A stretch of 64,000 nt of DNA from Chlorella sorokiniana (Eukaryota; Chlorophyta; Trebouxiophyceae; Chlorellales; Chlorellaceae): contig CP084612.1 of NCBI GenBank assembly GCA_025917655.1, positions 744,001 to 808,000 on the forward strand, written 5' to 3'. Below the pieces are notes generated by a model. That model saw nothing but the letters and a program-made list of their open reading frames with translations. It was not told the DNA's origin and made no database searches. Below are positions 1 through 12,865 of the stretch, piece by piece. Within the stretch, counting starts at the first letter, position 1. Each line of letters opens with the position of its first letter. The translations under genes and the position numbers were made by a program.

Positions 1-2
1 GC

Positions 3-705
3 GCCAACGTCGCCACCGCCTACATCACGTGCCCCGCCGACCCCGCCAAGACGCTGGGCATCAAGCTGCCCTTCCTGGTGATGATCGTGAAGAACCTGAA
101 CAAGTACTTCACATTCGAGGTGCAAGTTCTGGACGACAAGAACGTGCGCCGCCGCTTCCGCGCCTCCAACTACCAGGTGGGTGCTGCACGGGCCGGCCTC
201 TGCATGCTCCCCTGTGTTCACATCCATGCCTGCTGCGCGTGCGCAGCCCACGCCGCTGCCGTGCTGCGGCCTCTGACCACCCCCGTGCCCGCCCCGCCGC
301 AGTCCACGACGCGCGTGAAGCCCTTCATCTGCACCATGCCCATGCGCCTGGACGAGGGGTGGAACCAGGTGCAGTTCAACCTGGCAGACTTCGTCAAGCG
401 CGCCTACGGCACCAACTACGTGGAGACGCTGCGCGTGCAGATCCACGCCAACTGCCGCATCCGCCGCATCTACTTCTCCGACAGGCTGTACAGCGAGGCG
501 GAGCTGCCGCCCGAGTTCAAGGTGGGCGCAGCGGGCGCAGCGGGCGGCCCCGGCAGCCTGCGTGCGCGGCACCCTGCTGCCCTGCTGCACCTCCCGCTCA
601 CGGTGCGGGCTTGTGCCTTCCCACCCGCAGCTGTACCTGCCCATTCAGAAGTCGCAGCAGCAGCAGCAGCAGCAGCAGCAGGGTGAGGAGGACCTGCAGC
701 AGTGA
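3..705 (+). CDS. CFAP20: CFAP20 (BUG22), cilia- and flagella-associated protein 20, 5' part missing
   Basis: Three exons are visible: 3-176, 303-521 and 631-705, all with GT-AG introns. The product is nearly identical to the animal and plant CFAP20/BUG22 family, including the stretches [31 protein letters not shown] and [14 protein letters not shown]. Family members are about 190 aa; here the N-terminal exon or exons lie left of the window, since residues clearly homologous to the family run up to base 3. Family knowledge: CFAP20 is an inner-junction protein of doublet microtubules and also has non-ciliary roles in plants and animals. The C-terminus differs from the family: after LYLPIQKS comes a run of ten glutamines and then GEEDLQQ. 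The internal GTG/ATG near 78-83 is not a start; the reading frame is conserved upstream of it. Identification is certain; the polyQ end is read directly. Confidence 0.95.
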
Positions 706-1015
706 TCACGGCCCGCCGACTGGCTCCTGACCACACTGTTCAAGGGGGCCCAGGCTCGGAGCCGGGTTTCGCCCACCTGCGTTAGCTAGGCAGGCAGCTA
801 TGGCGCTGGATGCACCCGACCCTAGGCAGCTGCGGGAGGTTGGTGGCAGGTCCGAGGCGCTGCCACCGCTCCCGCTCACCGACTGGCAGCACTAGACCAA
901 ACTCGCAACACTGACGCTTCCTGTACCAATGTTTCCCTGTTTTTCATCTTCTCCTGACGGTAACAGCGACGCTGGGTGGTGCTCGCTTGGGGGCAGCCCT
1001 CATTGTTGGCCCTGC
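706..1015. other. Convergent intergenic region, 3' UTRs of CFAP20 and SPT6
   Basis: About 310 bases between the CFAP20 stop and the SPT6 polyadenylation signal. I see no conserved reading frame and no TGTAA on the + strand, so the CFAP20 poly(A) signal is not identified. Confidence 0.5.
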
Positions 1016-1020
1016 TTACA
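1016..1020 (-). terminator. TGTAA polyadenylation signal of SPT6
   Basis: TGTAA on the minus strand, 27 bases past the SPT6 stop. UGUAA is the usual poly(A) signal of chlorophyte nuclear genes. Confidence 0.6.
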
Positions 1021-1046
1021 GCACGTGACATGGAGGCTGCATTCTG

Positions 1047-1383
1047 CTAGTACGGCCCGCCGCCCCAGCCCTGCTGCGGGGGTAGCCCTGCTGGCCGTAG
1101 TTGGGAGGCTGCTGCTGCTGCCAGCCGCCCGGCGGGGCCTGCTGCCAGCCGCCTGGCCCGCCAGGGGGCGGCCCGCCGTAGCCCCGTCGCCCCCGCCGCC
1201 GTCGTAGCCGCCGCCGCCATACTGCGCGGGTGGTCCCTGCTGGGCGTACCCAGCATACATGGGGCCCTGCTGCGGCTGCTGCGGCATGCCTGGATACGGC
1301 ATGCCCGGCCCCGCCATCATGCCCGCCGGCACGCCTTGGTGCGGCATCCGCGCCTGCTGCTGAGCGGGGGCGGCGGAGGCACC

Positions 1384-1415
<32 letters not shown>

Positions 1416-4400
1416 GCAGCCTGCTGCTTCAGCAGGTAAGCGGGGTTCCGCTTGAAGGCCGTCAGCATGGCATCAATGCTGGGGTATGTCTGCGGAAGAG
1501 GGGTGGTGGGCGGTAGGGGGAGTGATGTGCAGAGCGCATGCAGCGCAGGGGTGCACGGCGGCAGGCATCCGCGCTGCAGAGCCGGCCGACAGGGCCAGCC
1601 CAGGCAGGGCTGCTCCCTGCTGCCGCAGCTGGGCTCACGTGCTTCCTAAAGTAGAAGCCGTTTGGGGTGACGGCGAAGAACTCTCGGCGGGGCGTGTTAC
1701 TGGTGATGAAGGCGAGGTAGAAAGCGCCGGCACCCCGTGCCGCGTCCTCCCCAGGCACGTCACCGCCATGCGCGCATCCACGCGCGCCTTCTCCGCCCGC
1801 AGCTCCTCCTGCGCAGGGTGGGAGGGTGGGGGTCGAGTGCCGGGTCGCAGCAAGTGCGGCGACCTGCCCGCCTTGCAGACCGCAACGGGGGCGAGGGCAT
1901 GTGCCTTGCCGGCCCAACACATGGCTTGCTCCGGCATGCGCCCGCTGTAGCTGAGGAGGTGTGGAGGGGTGGCCACGCGGGGCCACCGGCGCCGCACCGA
2001 CGCCGTGCCGACATTGCAGTGCCCTGGCTGCCACCTTGCCCAGCACGGCGCGGCCGCTGCCCCCTTATCGGACCCCCTACCCCGCCCTGGCGCTCCCCCA
2101 CTTCCCCAACACACCCACCTGGACCTGCTCCCAGCTGCCCGCCTTCCACTTGCGGTGCGCCACCAGCGCCTGCATGCGCGCCTGTACCGGCTCCACGTAC
2201 CGCGCCGCCAGCTCATCCAGGTCGTCGTACGCCTCCCCTTGACGCCAAACGCCTCCGCCATCACCAGCCGCTTGCCCAGCTTCAGGTCGGTGGCGGACTG
2301 CGCGTGGGGGTGGTGTGTGGGTGTGTGTTTGAGTGTGTGTGTGTGGCGGGGGGGAGGGGGGTAAATGAGGGTCACAGGCGCTGGGAGAGCATGGGCATGC
2401 AGGCGGGTCCAAGAGCCGCACACCATGCCCAGCGCCCATGGCGCCTCTTGCGAGCAGGTTGGGCGCCCAAATTCGCCCATCTCTTTCCTCTGGCCCTCCC
2501 GCCACAGCCAGCCAGTCTATCCAAATGGTGATCCACTCGCGCCCACCCAGCCACCCACTCATGCCGCCCCACCTTGCCCGCCTCCTCAAGCGTGATGTGC
2601 ATAACGGAGTCCGGGGTGCGCATGGTGAGGCACAGGAAGCGGGGCCCCGCGAACGAGGGGCGCACGATGGCCCGCCCCACCTCCACCCCCGCCTCCGCCA
2701 GCTCCGCAGCCGCGTCCACCATCTTGATGTTGCGGAAGAGGGGGTGCTGGATGGGGCGGTGCACAATCTGCGCGAGAAGCGAGGAGGAGGAGGAGGGGGC
2801 GCAGCCAGGGGCCAACGAACGGTTGGGGTGAGGACGGGGGCTTGCTGTCAAGAGGGGGAGAAGAACAAGCAGGCAAAGCAGGCCCGCCCCCGCCCCCCAC
2901 ACCCACACACCTTGTTGTCGCGCTGCCGCTTCCTGGCCTCCGCCGCCTCGCGCTGCAGCTGCTTCGCGTCCTTCTCCGGCGGCAGCACGTAGTAGCGGTC
3001 GTTGCGCGCCAGGTGCTCCCGCTCCCACCGCCGCTCGTCCGCCACCACGTCGCTGCGGCTGGCCAGCCTCACGCTCCACGCGGAAGCAACAACCTCCACG
3101 ATCCTGCGGGGGAGGGGGAGCGGTGGGGGTTGCGATTAGCGGGCAGAGGCGGGTAGAAGGGGCCGCCACTGCCGTCACACTGTCAGGGGCGCCGTGCCCT
3201 TGCCGCCCGTGCTGCCCGCCTGCACTGCACACGCATCGTCCCCTGGCCGCACCCCCTTCGCTCGCCTGGCCCGCCTGGCACTGTCCCCTCCCCCCCCCCC
3301 CCCCGCCGCCTTCGCCCCCACACACACACACCCACACACTCCCACCCACACCGGACGCGCCTGCAGGTGACTGTGTCATTGGGCTGGAAGAAGTCGCGGA
3401 CGGAGATGGCGGCCTGGGCCTGCGCCGCGCGGGAGCTGATGTTGTCGGCCTGCAGCAGCGCCTCGATGCCGTTCAGGTCGGGCAGCACGCAGCGAGCCTC
3501 CTGCAGGCAGGACAACAAGCGAGGGGGCGTGTGGAGTAGAGAGGAAGACATGGTGTGGGGGAGGTGGGGGTCAGCGGCGTGGGCAGGGAGTTTGCAGGAA
3601 TCAGAAGCAGGGCCTGGCAGCGTCAGGCGGGTGGCGCCCTGGCAGCTCAGGAGGGGATGATGCAACAGCAGTGCCCCTGCCACCAGCCGGGCGGTGCCCA
3701 ACCCCGCCGCCACGCAGTCGCCAGCCCCCGGCAGGCTCACGGTGTCGCCGACGTTGCGCACGCGCGCCTCCACGCGCCGCCCCGCCCGCAGCGTCTCCTT
3801 GGTCTCCCCAGCGCACAAGTAAAACAAGTCCTCGGGCTGCAACACCAAGGAGGGAGGAAGCTGCGCATGTCAGTGATGGCGGTGGTGTGTATGTATGTGT
3901 GTGTGGGTGTCCAACAGGCTCTCTGAAGAGGGCTGCCATTGCAAACAGGCATGCGGCAGGCGGGGGGCCGTGCGGCCCCGGCGGTAAGGCAGCCCCTGCG
4001 TCAGCTGCATTGCCCCGGCAACGCATCGCCAAGCAAGGGCGGCGCAGCCGCGGCTCGCGGCAGCTCAGGGCCGGGCTGCTCACATCAGGCGGCTTCAGCG
4101 CGCGCCGCAGCTCGCCGTAGGGCGCCGCAAACTCCATCTGGATGTCGATCAGCGTGGGCAGTCGCAGCGCGCCGCCAAAGCCCTCGCGGTCGCCCCCCGC
4201 CCCGCCTCCCCCTCCCCCTCCGCCTCCAGCTGCTGCAGGTGCTTGGCGTAGAAGACCAGGTCCAGAGACTCCACCTCCTGCGCAAACAAACAACAGAAAA
4301 ACACCGTGAGAGGGGGAGCGGCAAGCGAAACGCGCGCATTGAAGGGAGCCTGGTGGGCGACTTGCACGGCTTGACAGACCAGGCAGCCTGTTGGCACCGC

Positions 4401-7400
4401 AGGCATTACCAACCCAACACCCGGCCCCCGGCATTCCCCCTTTGCGCCCGCCGCCCCCACCTGCGGCCGCGCAAAGGCGTTCTCGACAGCGGCGGCTGCC
4501 TCGCCGTCGTCTGCCCCCACCGCGCTCTGCGCCATCTGCACCGCCCAGGCGTAGGAGGCTGGGTGGATGCGCGTGTCATCCAGAGGGTCCAGCTCAAGGT
4601 TGGCGGCGCCTGGGGGGGAGGGGGAGGGGTGGAGAGTTGGGTGGGTGAAGGGGGAAGGAGGGGGCAGGGGTGATATGCGTGCACAAAGCCGGGAGGAGAC
4701 AGGCAGGTGTGTGCTTGAGGGTGCGGCACGTGTGTCAAGACACGGGAGTGTTGTATGCGAGCAGCGGCGGGGCTCAAGCGGCAATGCCTGCCAGGCAAGC
4801 CTGGGTGTGTGGTGTCAGGCCTTGGCGGGGTGGGCCGCACCTTCAGGGCACAGCACGGGCAGGAGGAAGCATGGCCGCGGGCACCGGCAGCACAGCACAG
4901 CAGCACAAGCGCGCGGGCTCCCCCCGCGGCGGCGGCGCACCCTTGACAGAGGCGCGGATGCGCAGGTAGGGCGCGGCGTTCGGAACACGCGGTTGCCAAA
5001 GACGCCGAGGTCGCGCCACACCTGCTGCCGGCTCTCCACAAAGCCGCCGGCGCGGGCGGGCGACGGCGCGCAGCAGCGCGGCGGCCTTGCGGGGGCCCAG
5101 CCCCGGCACGAACTGGAGGGGGCGGAGAGCCAGGTGGAAGCTGCCACCGCGTTGAGGTCCACCCCTGCTTGGGAGGTGGCGCTCACCATCACACGCTCCA
5201 CCATGCCCAGCCGCTCCTCCTCGGGCAGCTGGGGGGCGATCAAGCAAGTGTGTGGGTGCGGGCAGCATGGGAAGACGGAGAGCACGCATATGCACGTGTC
5301 AGCAGGCCCACGTCATGGCACAGCAGGCAGGATGGGGGCTGGGGCGACACAAGGGCTTCCTGCTGCTGCCTCCTGCCGGCATGCTCCAGCCACTTGGCCC
5401 CCCTTCCAGCCCCACCTGCGCCTGCAGCTGTGCCCCCTGCCCCCCCCCACGCACACACGCCCCACCTGCGCCTGCAGCGTGGTGCAGCGGCAGCGCCAGC
5501 ACCTCCTTGCCGCCGCCGCACAGGGCGGCCAGCAGCGCCAGCGGGTCGAGCAGCTGGCGGCCGAGCGCCACCGCACGCCGCACGATGGGCGCGGTCGCGC
5601 CGCCCAGCTCCTCGCGCGCGGCGGCGCAGCTCTCCCAGGCCGCCGCCACCGCCTCGTCAGCCATCATGATCTGCAGCTCGCCCGTGCCCAGCCCTGTGGA
5701 GAGGGTGAGGGGGCGTGAGAGGGGGCACAGGTCACGCCAGCCGGCCCCAAGCGGCCCACCGATGCAGCCGAGCAGCAGCGTAGCCACCCCTCGACAAAAA
5801 TGTTGCCTGCTGCCCGATCTCTACCCTGATTCCCCCTTCACATACACACACGCCCGCCCACACCCACACCAGACAACCAGCAAAGCCGCGCTTGCAAGCA
5901 AGGCCCGCCCGCCGTCCGCCCCCGCCCACCAATCACAAAGCGCGGGTTGTCCAGCAGGATGCTCTCGCGGATGGCCAGCAGGTCCTGCTCCAGCGTGCGC
6001 GCCTCGGGGTGGGAGGCACCCACCACTATCGCGTGCGGCTTGTGCTCCTGCGCCCGAGGTGCAAGGGGAGAGGAGGGGGCAGCGCGTCAGCCGCAAGCTT
6101 CAGGGCCAGGCGGCAGGCTCTGGGCTGCCGCCTCGACCTGGCTGGTGCCCGCCTCAGCAGGCTGCGAGCTGCCCCGGGCGTCGCTGAGAGCGGCAGCCGC
6201 CTGCCTGCCGCAAGCGGTCGCGCCAGGGCCCCCCTTGTCCACATTCTGTGCAGCCCCCAAGTCCAACGGGAGCAGTACAACCAGTACCGCCCACCTCGAT
6301 GAACTTGCGGATGCGCGCGGCGTCCTGCCCCTTCTTGGGGTCGTCGTACATAGAGTACACCAGGCCCGGCAGCGCCTTGCGGCGAGGGATGGGGCCGCTG
6401 CAGGCAGGAGTCGAGATGGGGAGGGGGCCTCCCCAGGGGGTCAGGGGCTCATCACAACCAACGGCACGGCAGGGCGGGAGGGACATGAGGGCCGCAGGTG
6501 GCTGCCGTTCTCTGGGGGCTCAGAAATGAGGCGGCGGGGCCAGGCAGGGCGGGGTCCCCCGCAGCGGCGCCCTGCCTGCCTTCCCGCCCTGCACCCCGCC
6601 GCTCCGCCCTGCTGTCCCCTCGCCACCGCCGCTCCCCAACGGGCCAGCAAGGGCTTATTGGCTGCCCGCCCACCTGAACTGTGGGCAGTGCAGGAAGTCG
6701 ACCAGGTTGCCCGCGGGGTCCAGCATGGCAAAGGTGGTGGCGGGGCTGCCGGGGCCGTAGCACACCGCCATCACGCGCCGCTCCGCCTCCACCTCGTCGT
6801 CGTCAACCAGCGTCACCTGCGCTTGGTGCGGAGGGTGGGTGGGCGGGCGTGGGCGTGTGTGAGAGAGGGAGGGAGAGGGGGAGGGTGGGGGTGGGGGCAA
6901 GGGGGAGGGGGAGAAGGCAGTGGCGAGTGACAGACGCACGACAGGATGGTGGGGCGGAGCGGCAAGCCAACAGGCTCAAGCGGGTCACATCAGGCGAGCC
7001 CCGGAGGGAAACAGAGACAGGTGGCCAGCTAGGTTGGCACCCCGCGAGCGCCATCCCAAGCAGGCAGCAGCGCCTCGCCTGCAGCGGCGCCTGGCTGGCG
7101 TAGGCCCACAGCTTGTCTGCGGCGTCGTCGAGCGCGGCGGCGCGGGAGGCGGCGGCCAGCCGCGTGCGGGCCTCACGCTCCAGGACCGGCAGAAGGTGGC
7201 CCCGCACAGCTTCCTCCAACACCTGGCGCCGCACGCGGTCCCAGGCCTGAGCCTCGTCTGCAGAAGCAGGCGAGCAAGGAAGGAGGCAAAGCAGGAGGTC
7301 GGGAGGGTCGGCCCGTGCCTCCCCGCACCGCGGCCAGGCTGCCTCAGGCTGCCTCAGGCTGCGGTTGGGGGCGGTTGGGGCGCGTCCCCTGTGGCAGAGG

Positions 7401-10400
7401 CAGCGGGTGGGCTCGGGCTCGTGGAGGCTGCCAAAAACTGCCCAGAAGCTGCCTCACCTGACAGGCCGCCAGACATGAAGTGTTCCTCCAGCGCCCTGAC
7501 CGCCACCGCCCCCGCCTGCTCCTCCGGCCGCAGAAGCACGTCATCGCGCCGCCGCGGCGTCAGCCCCGCTCCCGTGCCCGATCCTCCTCCTCCTCCTCCT
7601 CCCTGCGCGCCCGCTCCCGCTCCTTCTCGGACGCAGGGTCCACAAAGCCGATGGTGACGGTGATCTGCGGGGCATGAGGACCAGAGAGAACAAGTATACC
7701 AGCATTGCATGCTTGGGGGCTGGGCAGGTACATGTTGGGTCGGCGACCCTGGCCCGCCCTGGCTGAGCGCTGTCGCTGCTCTAGAAAAGAAGCTGGGGTG
7801 ATCCTCGGTACCGGCCTGATCTGCACCTTCCCATGCAACTTCCCATGCAGCTCCCCAGCCCCTCACCAGGCCGGCCTGCTCGGCCTGCAGCAGGCGCAGG
7901 AACTGGTCGCTGGCCTCGAACTTGTGCAGCGGCTTGGCCGCCAGGCGCTTCACGGGGCCCAGGGGGTGGAAGGGGTCCAGGGCCGTCTCGCCCGCGGCGG
8001 TCGGTACCGTCCACACACAGGCCTTGTCCTGCAGGATTCATGGGTGTGTGGGGGTAGGGGGTGGGGGGGGAACAAGCCACGAAGATCGTACGCCTCGGAA
8101 CAAGGAGGGGAGGCAGGTGACGGCAGAGTGCGGTGGGCCGGCAGAACCCCTGCGGCGCTCTGCCAAACGACGCTCGGCGCGGCCAGCACAGCACCAGCTG
8201 CCCAGCAGGTGCCGGCGGTACATCGGGCGGTACGCACCCAGTACATCTTGCGCAGCTCCTGCCGCAGCGCGGGCTCCGCCGCCAGCTCCTCCGCCGCCAT
8301 GCGCACGCCCCCCGCACCACCGCCGCCGCGCTGGCAAAGCCGCCCTTCTGCGCCACAAACCGCTCGGCGTGCTCCTCTGGCTTGACCTGCGGCAGGGAGC
8401 GTCACCCTCCGCGAGTGAGCGCATTGATTGGAAAGGGCAGGGCAGCCAGGCGCGCTGCCCAGTCGGCGGCGTGGGAAGCGGTGACGCGAGGAGAGCAGCA
8501 GCCAGCGTTGCTGCCGGGCAGCATGATGGTGCCTCCGCGGCTCAACCTCCCAGCATTCCCGCTGCAGCTCGTACCGGCAGCGAGGCGGGCGTGTGCTTCA
8601 GGAAGCCGGCCTCCACGTTTTCCGCCAGCTGCGCCGCGCTCAGCCCCAGCCCCGCCACCCAGCCGCCCAGCCCCGCGCGCAGGCACAGCATGTAGGGCGT
8701 GGTCTTGGTGGGCCGCCGCTTGCCGCCGCCCAGGCTCAGCTGGCTCAGCGGCTCCTCGGGGCCTGAGAGGCGGGGTCGGGCGCGTGCCGCTGCTGCACCA
8801 GCCGGAACCGGGCCTCCGCATCATCCAGCTCCTGGAAACAAAGAAACAAAGACATGGCGGGTCGCGCGCAAGTGGTTGTGTTGTTGGGGTGGGGGTGGGG
8901 CCCTTCCTTGAAGCACTGCGTGGTTCCTGGCGCTTGGCGCGGCAGCAAGGCCGCAGCCAACCACGCGATGCGCAGACCAGCGGGCAGCGGCAAGCCGAGA
9001 AACCGAAGCGGCAGCAGGAGCGGCAGCGCGCCTCGATCGAGTCGGCGGCCTCCAGCGCCGCCAGGCACCCGCGGATGTCTGCCTCCTCCTCCTCATTCAT
9101 AGTCTCCCCCAGAGCCTTTTCGAGGCGGCCCGCCGCGCCTCGCGCCGCACTTGCATCGCGCGCCACTGCTGCGCCAGCGCGTGCACCGCGTACAGCACGT
9201 CGTACCGCCGGATCTTGCGCCCCCGGCCTGCAGCACAGAGCGGGAGTGCGGGCAGGGTCGAGGGCAGCAGAGGGAGCTTGCAAGGGCTGGTGCTGGGGGC
9301 GAACCAGCAAAGCGTGGCGGGGCGTGGAGGGGGCCAGCTGGGCGCCCATGCGCAGGGAGCGAGAGCCGCCTCTGGCATCGCAGCATGCGTTCTGCTCTTG
9401 CAACACATGCGACACCCGCCCCTTCCCGGGCACGGCACAGCCGCCCACCGGATAGTGCCCAGAGGGTAGTTGGCGTCCGCCTTCTCCTGGTCCTTGTCCC
9501 CGCCAACCGTGCGCGGCTCGTCCCCGCCCCCAGCACCAGCAGCTCCCCGCACATCTCCTTGCGGTACTGAGCCACAAACGGTATCTGCGGTACCATGGGT
9601 GGCGAGGGCGGCAGCTGGGGCGGCGCGGCGGGAAGCTGGCGGGGAGCGCGGTTGCCGGAGGCAGGCGGCAGCAGACGGCAAGTGGCGGCGTGGCGCAAGC
9701 GGCTTGTGTTGGCAGCGTGATCGGCCCGTGCGCCGCGGGCTGGCAGGCGGCCGGCCGGCAAGCAGCCAGCAGCGGCGAGCACAGGTGCTAGGGACACGTA
9801 CTTGGTCTACAGCTGGGCGGCCCTCGGGCGGCACCTGCCGCCCTCCTCGGCCGCCCTGCCTCGCTCCGCCTGTGTGCGGCTGCCCGCCCCGCTCCCCGCT
9901 CACCTCCTCGTGCCGTTCGTACACCTGGCGCAGCACCTTCTGGATGGCTTCCCGCAGCTCCCGCTGCGCCGCCTCGTTGCGCCGCCACGCGCGCTGCTGC
10001 TCGTACGCCTCCCCCTCCCGCCCCACGTACAGCCCGCGGTGGCTGCCGATCCCGCCCTGCACGCCACGCAGGTCGCGCGGCGACCACTCCGGACGGCCAT
10101 ACCAGGCGGGGGCGGGCCTTGCACCTGCGTGAGGAGCCGGGGTGCAAGGGGAGCCATGGGCAGGCGCGGCGGCAGGCACGAGGGGCGAGCTGGCCGCCCC
10201 CGCCCCCCCTTTCCCATGCGGCCTGGCCTGCTCCTGCTGCACGGGCCCAGGGCTGGGCCCAGCAGAGCCAGCGGGTGGCGGTGCAGCTCGCGCTGCCCCA
10301 GCCCCAGCACGCAGTGCACATGTGCACCCACCCACACACACCATGGGAAAACGTCCCCCCCCGCCTCCCACCCACCTCCTGCACCCCGTCCTCCAGCAGG

Positions 10401-12865
10401 GTGAGGGCGCGGCAGTCGCGCCGCCGCTCCCCACCAGGTGGTCCCACACCCACGCGCGCGCAGCGCCAGCTCAAAGGCCTGCGGGTCGGGCCCGCGCTGC
10501 AGCTGCTCGCGCTCCGGAAGGTCCTCGGCCCTGGACAGAGGGGAGGAGCAGAGGGGACGGCGTGTCGGCAGCGGCACACGGGGTCGGGGCTCTCCCGTCG
10601 GCGAGCAGCAGTCGTGCAAGGGCGCCGCAGGCGGGCGCCGCCGCCAGGCTGGCCAGCCCAGCGGAGCATGCCCTGCTCTTGCTGCCAAGGCGGCACGCGA
10701 TGCAGCCTGCCATGCTGCCTGCATCCAGCGCATGAGCGCTGCCGCGCCACAGCGCAGCGAGAGGCCTTCCTGGCGGCGCGGCAGCGCACCGTATTTGTTC
10801 GTCGCGGGGCAGCATGAAGTGGCGGGCCACGGCCTCGGGGTCCAGCTGCTGCTGCAGGCGCCGCGCGGCCGCCTCCCGCCGCCGCTCCTCCTGCGGCAGC
10901 CAGGGCCCGCCAGGGGTGTCAGGGCCGTGAGCAGGCAGGCATGCCACCGGCAGCGGTGCGATGGCAGCACTCTAGTGCCCCCCCCCACACACACAGCCCT
11001 GTATGCAAGGAGCAGGAGGGAGGAGCTGCGTGGGGAGGGAGGGGCTCCACCTTGGCTTCACGCCGCGCCGCCGCCTCCTCCTCATCCCCCTCCTCCAGCT
11101 CCTCCTCCTCCAGCTCATCCCCCTCTAGCTCCTCCTCCCCTTGGCGGTGCCGCCGCCGGTCCTCATACATGGCCAGCAGGTCGTCGACGTTGCCAAAGAT
11201 GTCGTCCGCCTCCTGCGGGGACCAAGCCACGCGCAGCGCACGCAGCAGGGGGCAGCCAAGGTGGGCAGCAGCAACGGGCGGCGCGGCTGCCAGTGCAGGC
11301 GAGGGCCTGAGCGGCGCCGGCACGTTCCGGCAGAAGCAGCGGCGCCACGCAGCAGGCAAGGGGACCGGACGATCCAGCAGGGCAGCGGCGGCGCTGCTGC
11401 TGCGCACCGCCAGCGCATCTGCGTCCACCCCAGGCAGCGCGTCGGCGGCGGCGCGGCGCCGACGGCGCCGACGCTGCCCGCCGCCGCACCGCCCTCCTCC
11501 TCGTCCTCGTGCACCAGCCAGTCGTCCTCGTCGTCAAACTGAGCTCGAAAGCGGGTTTGGCGAATGGGGGCGGTTGGGGGGGGGTGGGATGGGGTGGGGT
11601 TGGGAGCATGGCACCTGCCCAGATCACAACCGCCAAACGACCAGACATGCGGCGCACAACCAAGGCGGCGCACACGCAATGAGAGCCAGGCAGGCCGCCA
11701 GCGCCGCCTGTCAGGAGGTTTGGGTAGGCGCACAGGGCTGGGCCCCACCTGGTCTTCGCCGTCGTCCAGGTCGTCATCGCGCCCGCCGCCGCCGCGGGCG
11801 CCGCCGCCCGGGCGTGGCGCCGCCGCGGCTGCTTTGCCGGGCGCCGCCTCCTCGTCCTCATCTTCCAGCCCCGCCTGCTCGTCCTCCAAGCCAAACAGCT
11901 CCTCCTGCAGCGCACGCGCGGCGTCCTGGGACGCCGCCGCCGCCGTGCCCGCGTCCCGCGCCTTTTTGATGCGGCGGTGCTGCTGGCGCGGGCGCTGCCG
12001 CCGGATGCCTGTGTTGTCCTCCAGCAGCTCATAGTCCTGCCGGGTGTGGTGTGTGACGAGGGCGACATGCGGTGAAACACGCAATCCGTGGCAATATGAC
12101 CGAAGGGAATATGACGGGAGCAGCAGGGCAGCGCTGTGTCGGGCAAGCCGGTGAGCGGCACCAGGAGCTCTTGTGATGAGTTGCGGCACTTGCACCCTCC
12201 ACCCACCTCCTCATCGAGCACCAGCTCGCGCCGCCGCTTCTTCTTGCGCCGTTTCTTTGCCTCCGCAGCGTCCTCCACGTCGCTGCCCTCCCCCTTGGGC
12301 GACTTGTCGTCTGCGGCAGCACCAAGGCGGCGGCATTCAAAGGAGGCGGCGGGCGGCAGGGGCCGGGCGAGGAGGCACGCAGCGAGAGGCCTTGCCCCTC
12401 CACAAAGCGTGTGCACCTTCGTCCTCGGCCTCGTCTACGATGAACCCATCCTCCTCGAACTCGTCCTGCAGGGCAACGCCGGAGGAAAGACGGCCACAGG
12501 GTCAGCGGTGCTGGCAGCCGCAGCGCCTGCTCGCCGGCAGCGGTGGCGGTGATGGCCTGCCTTGCCGGCGTGGTCGATCGACCGGCTGCTGCGGGCATGT
12601 TATCGCTGCTGGAATGCCTCTCTCTTACTTTTCCAGCTGTCGCTTGCGCAACAGGCCGCACCTCATCCTCCCCTTCGTCAGAACTGTCGGCGTCGGAGCC
12701 GCTGCCGCCCTCTTCTGCATCGCCACCGCTGCCTTCAGATGCCTCTTCCTCGTCTGGGGGCAGACCGTCGTCCTCCTGCTCCTCGGGCTGTGCCTGGCCC
12801 TCATCCTGCTCGTTTTCAGGCTCCTCCCCCGCCTTATCGTCCAAGAAATCGCTGGCGCCCGCCAT
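1047..12865 (-). CDS. SPT6: Transcription elongation factor SPT6
   Basis: SPT6 is a histone chaperone that travels with RNA polymerase II. All its regions appear in order along about 25 exons. The acidic N-terminus starts at ATG 12865 (exons 12662-12865, 12417-12465, 12207-12310). The motif DYELLEDNTGIRR is in 11749-12036, and DDIFGNVDDLL in 11051-11212. The helix-turn-helix/YqgF core includes PFVAQYRKEMCGELL (near 9580), KRRPTKTTPYMLCLRAGLG (near 8700), DPFHPLGPVKRLAAKPLHKF (near 7950) and RRVMAVCYGPGSPATTF (near 6760). The helix-hairpin-helix motif FVPGLGPRKAAALL is near 5090, the DDTRIHPASYAWA stretch near 4570, and an S1 domain near 3700-3850. The tandem SH2 begins IVHRPIQHPLFRNIKMVDAA (near 2750) and includes FFAVTPNGFYFRKH (near 1650). 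The tail is polyQ followed by Gly/Tyr/Pro/Gln repeats ending GGGPY. At least twelve conserved exons need one extra base, nearly always in a G4/C4 run, to stay in frame, so exact exon joins are partly uncertain. The identity is not in doubt. Confidence 0.93.

Noticed and set aside
78-686. A start for CFAP20 at 78 or 81
   Set aside because: The frame upstream is conserved with the family ([16 protein letters not shown]), so the start is outside the window.
2300-2350. GT-rich tract as an independent microsatellite locus
   Set aside because: It lies at the 3' end of an SPT6 intron and belongs to the general intron composition pattern.
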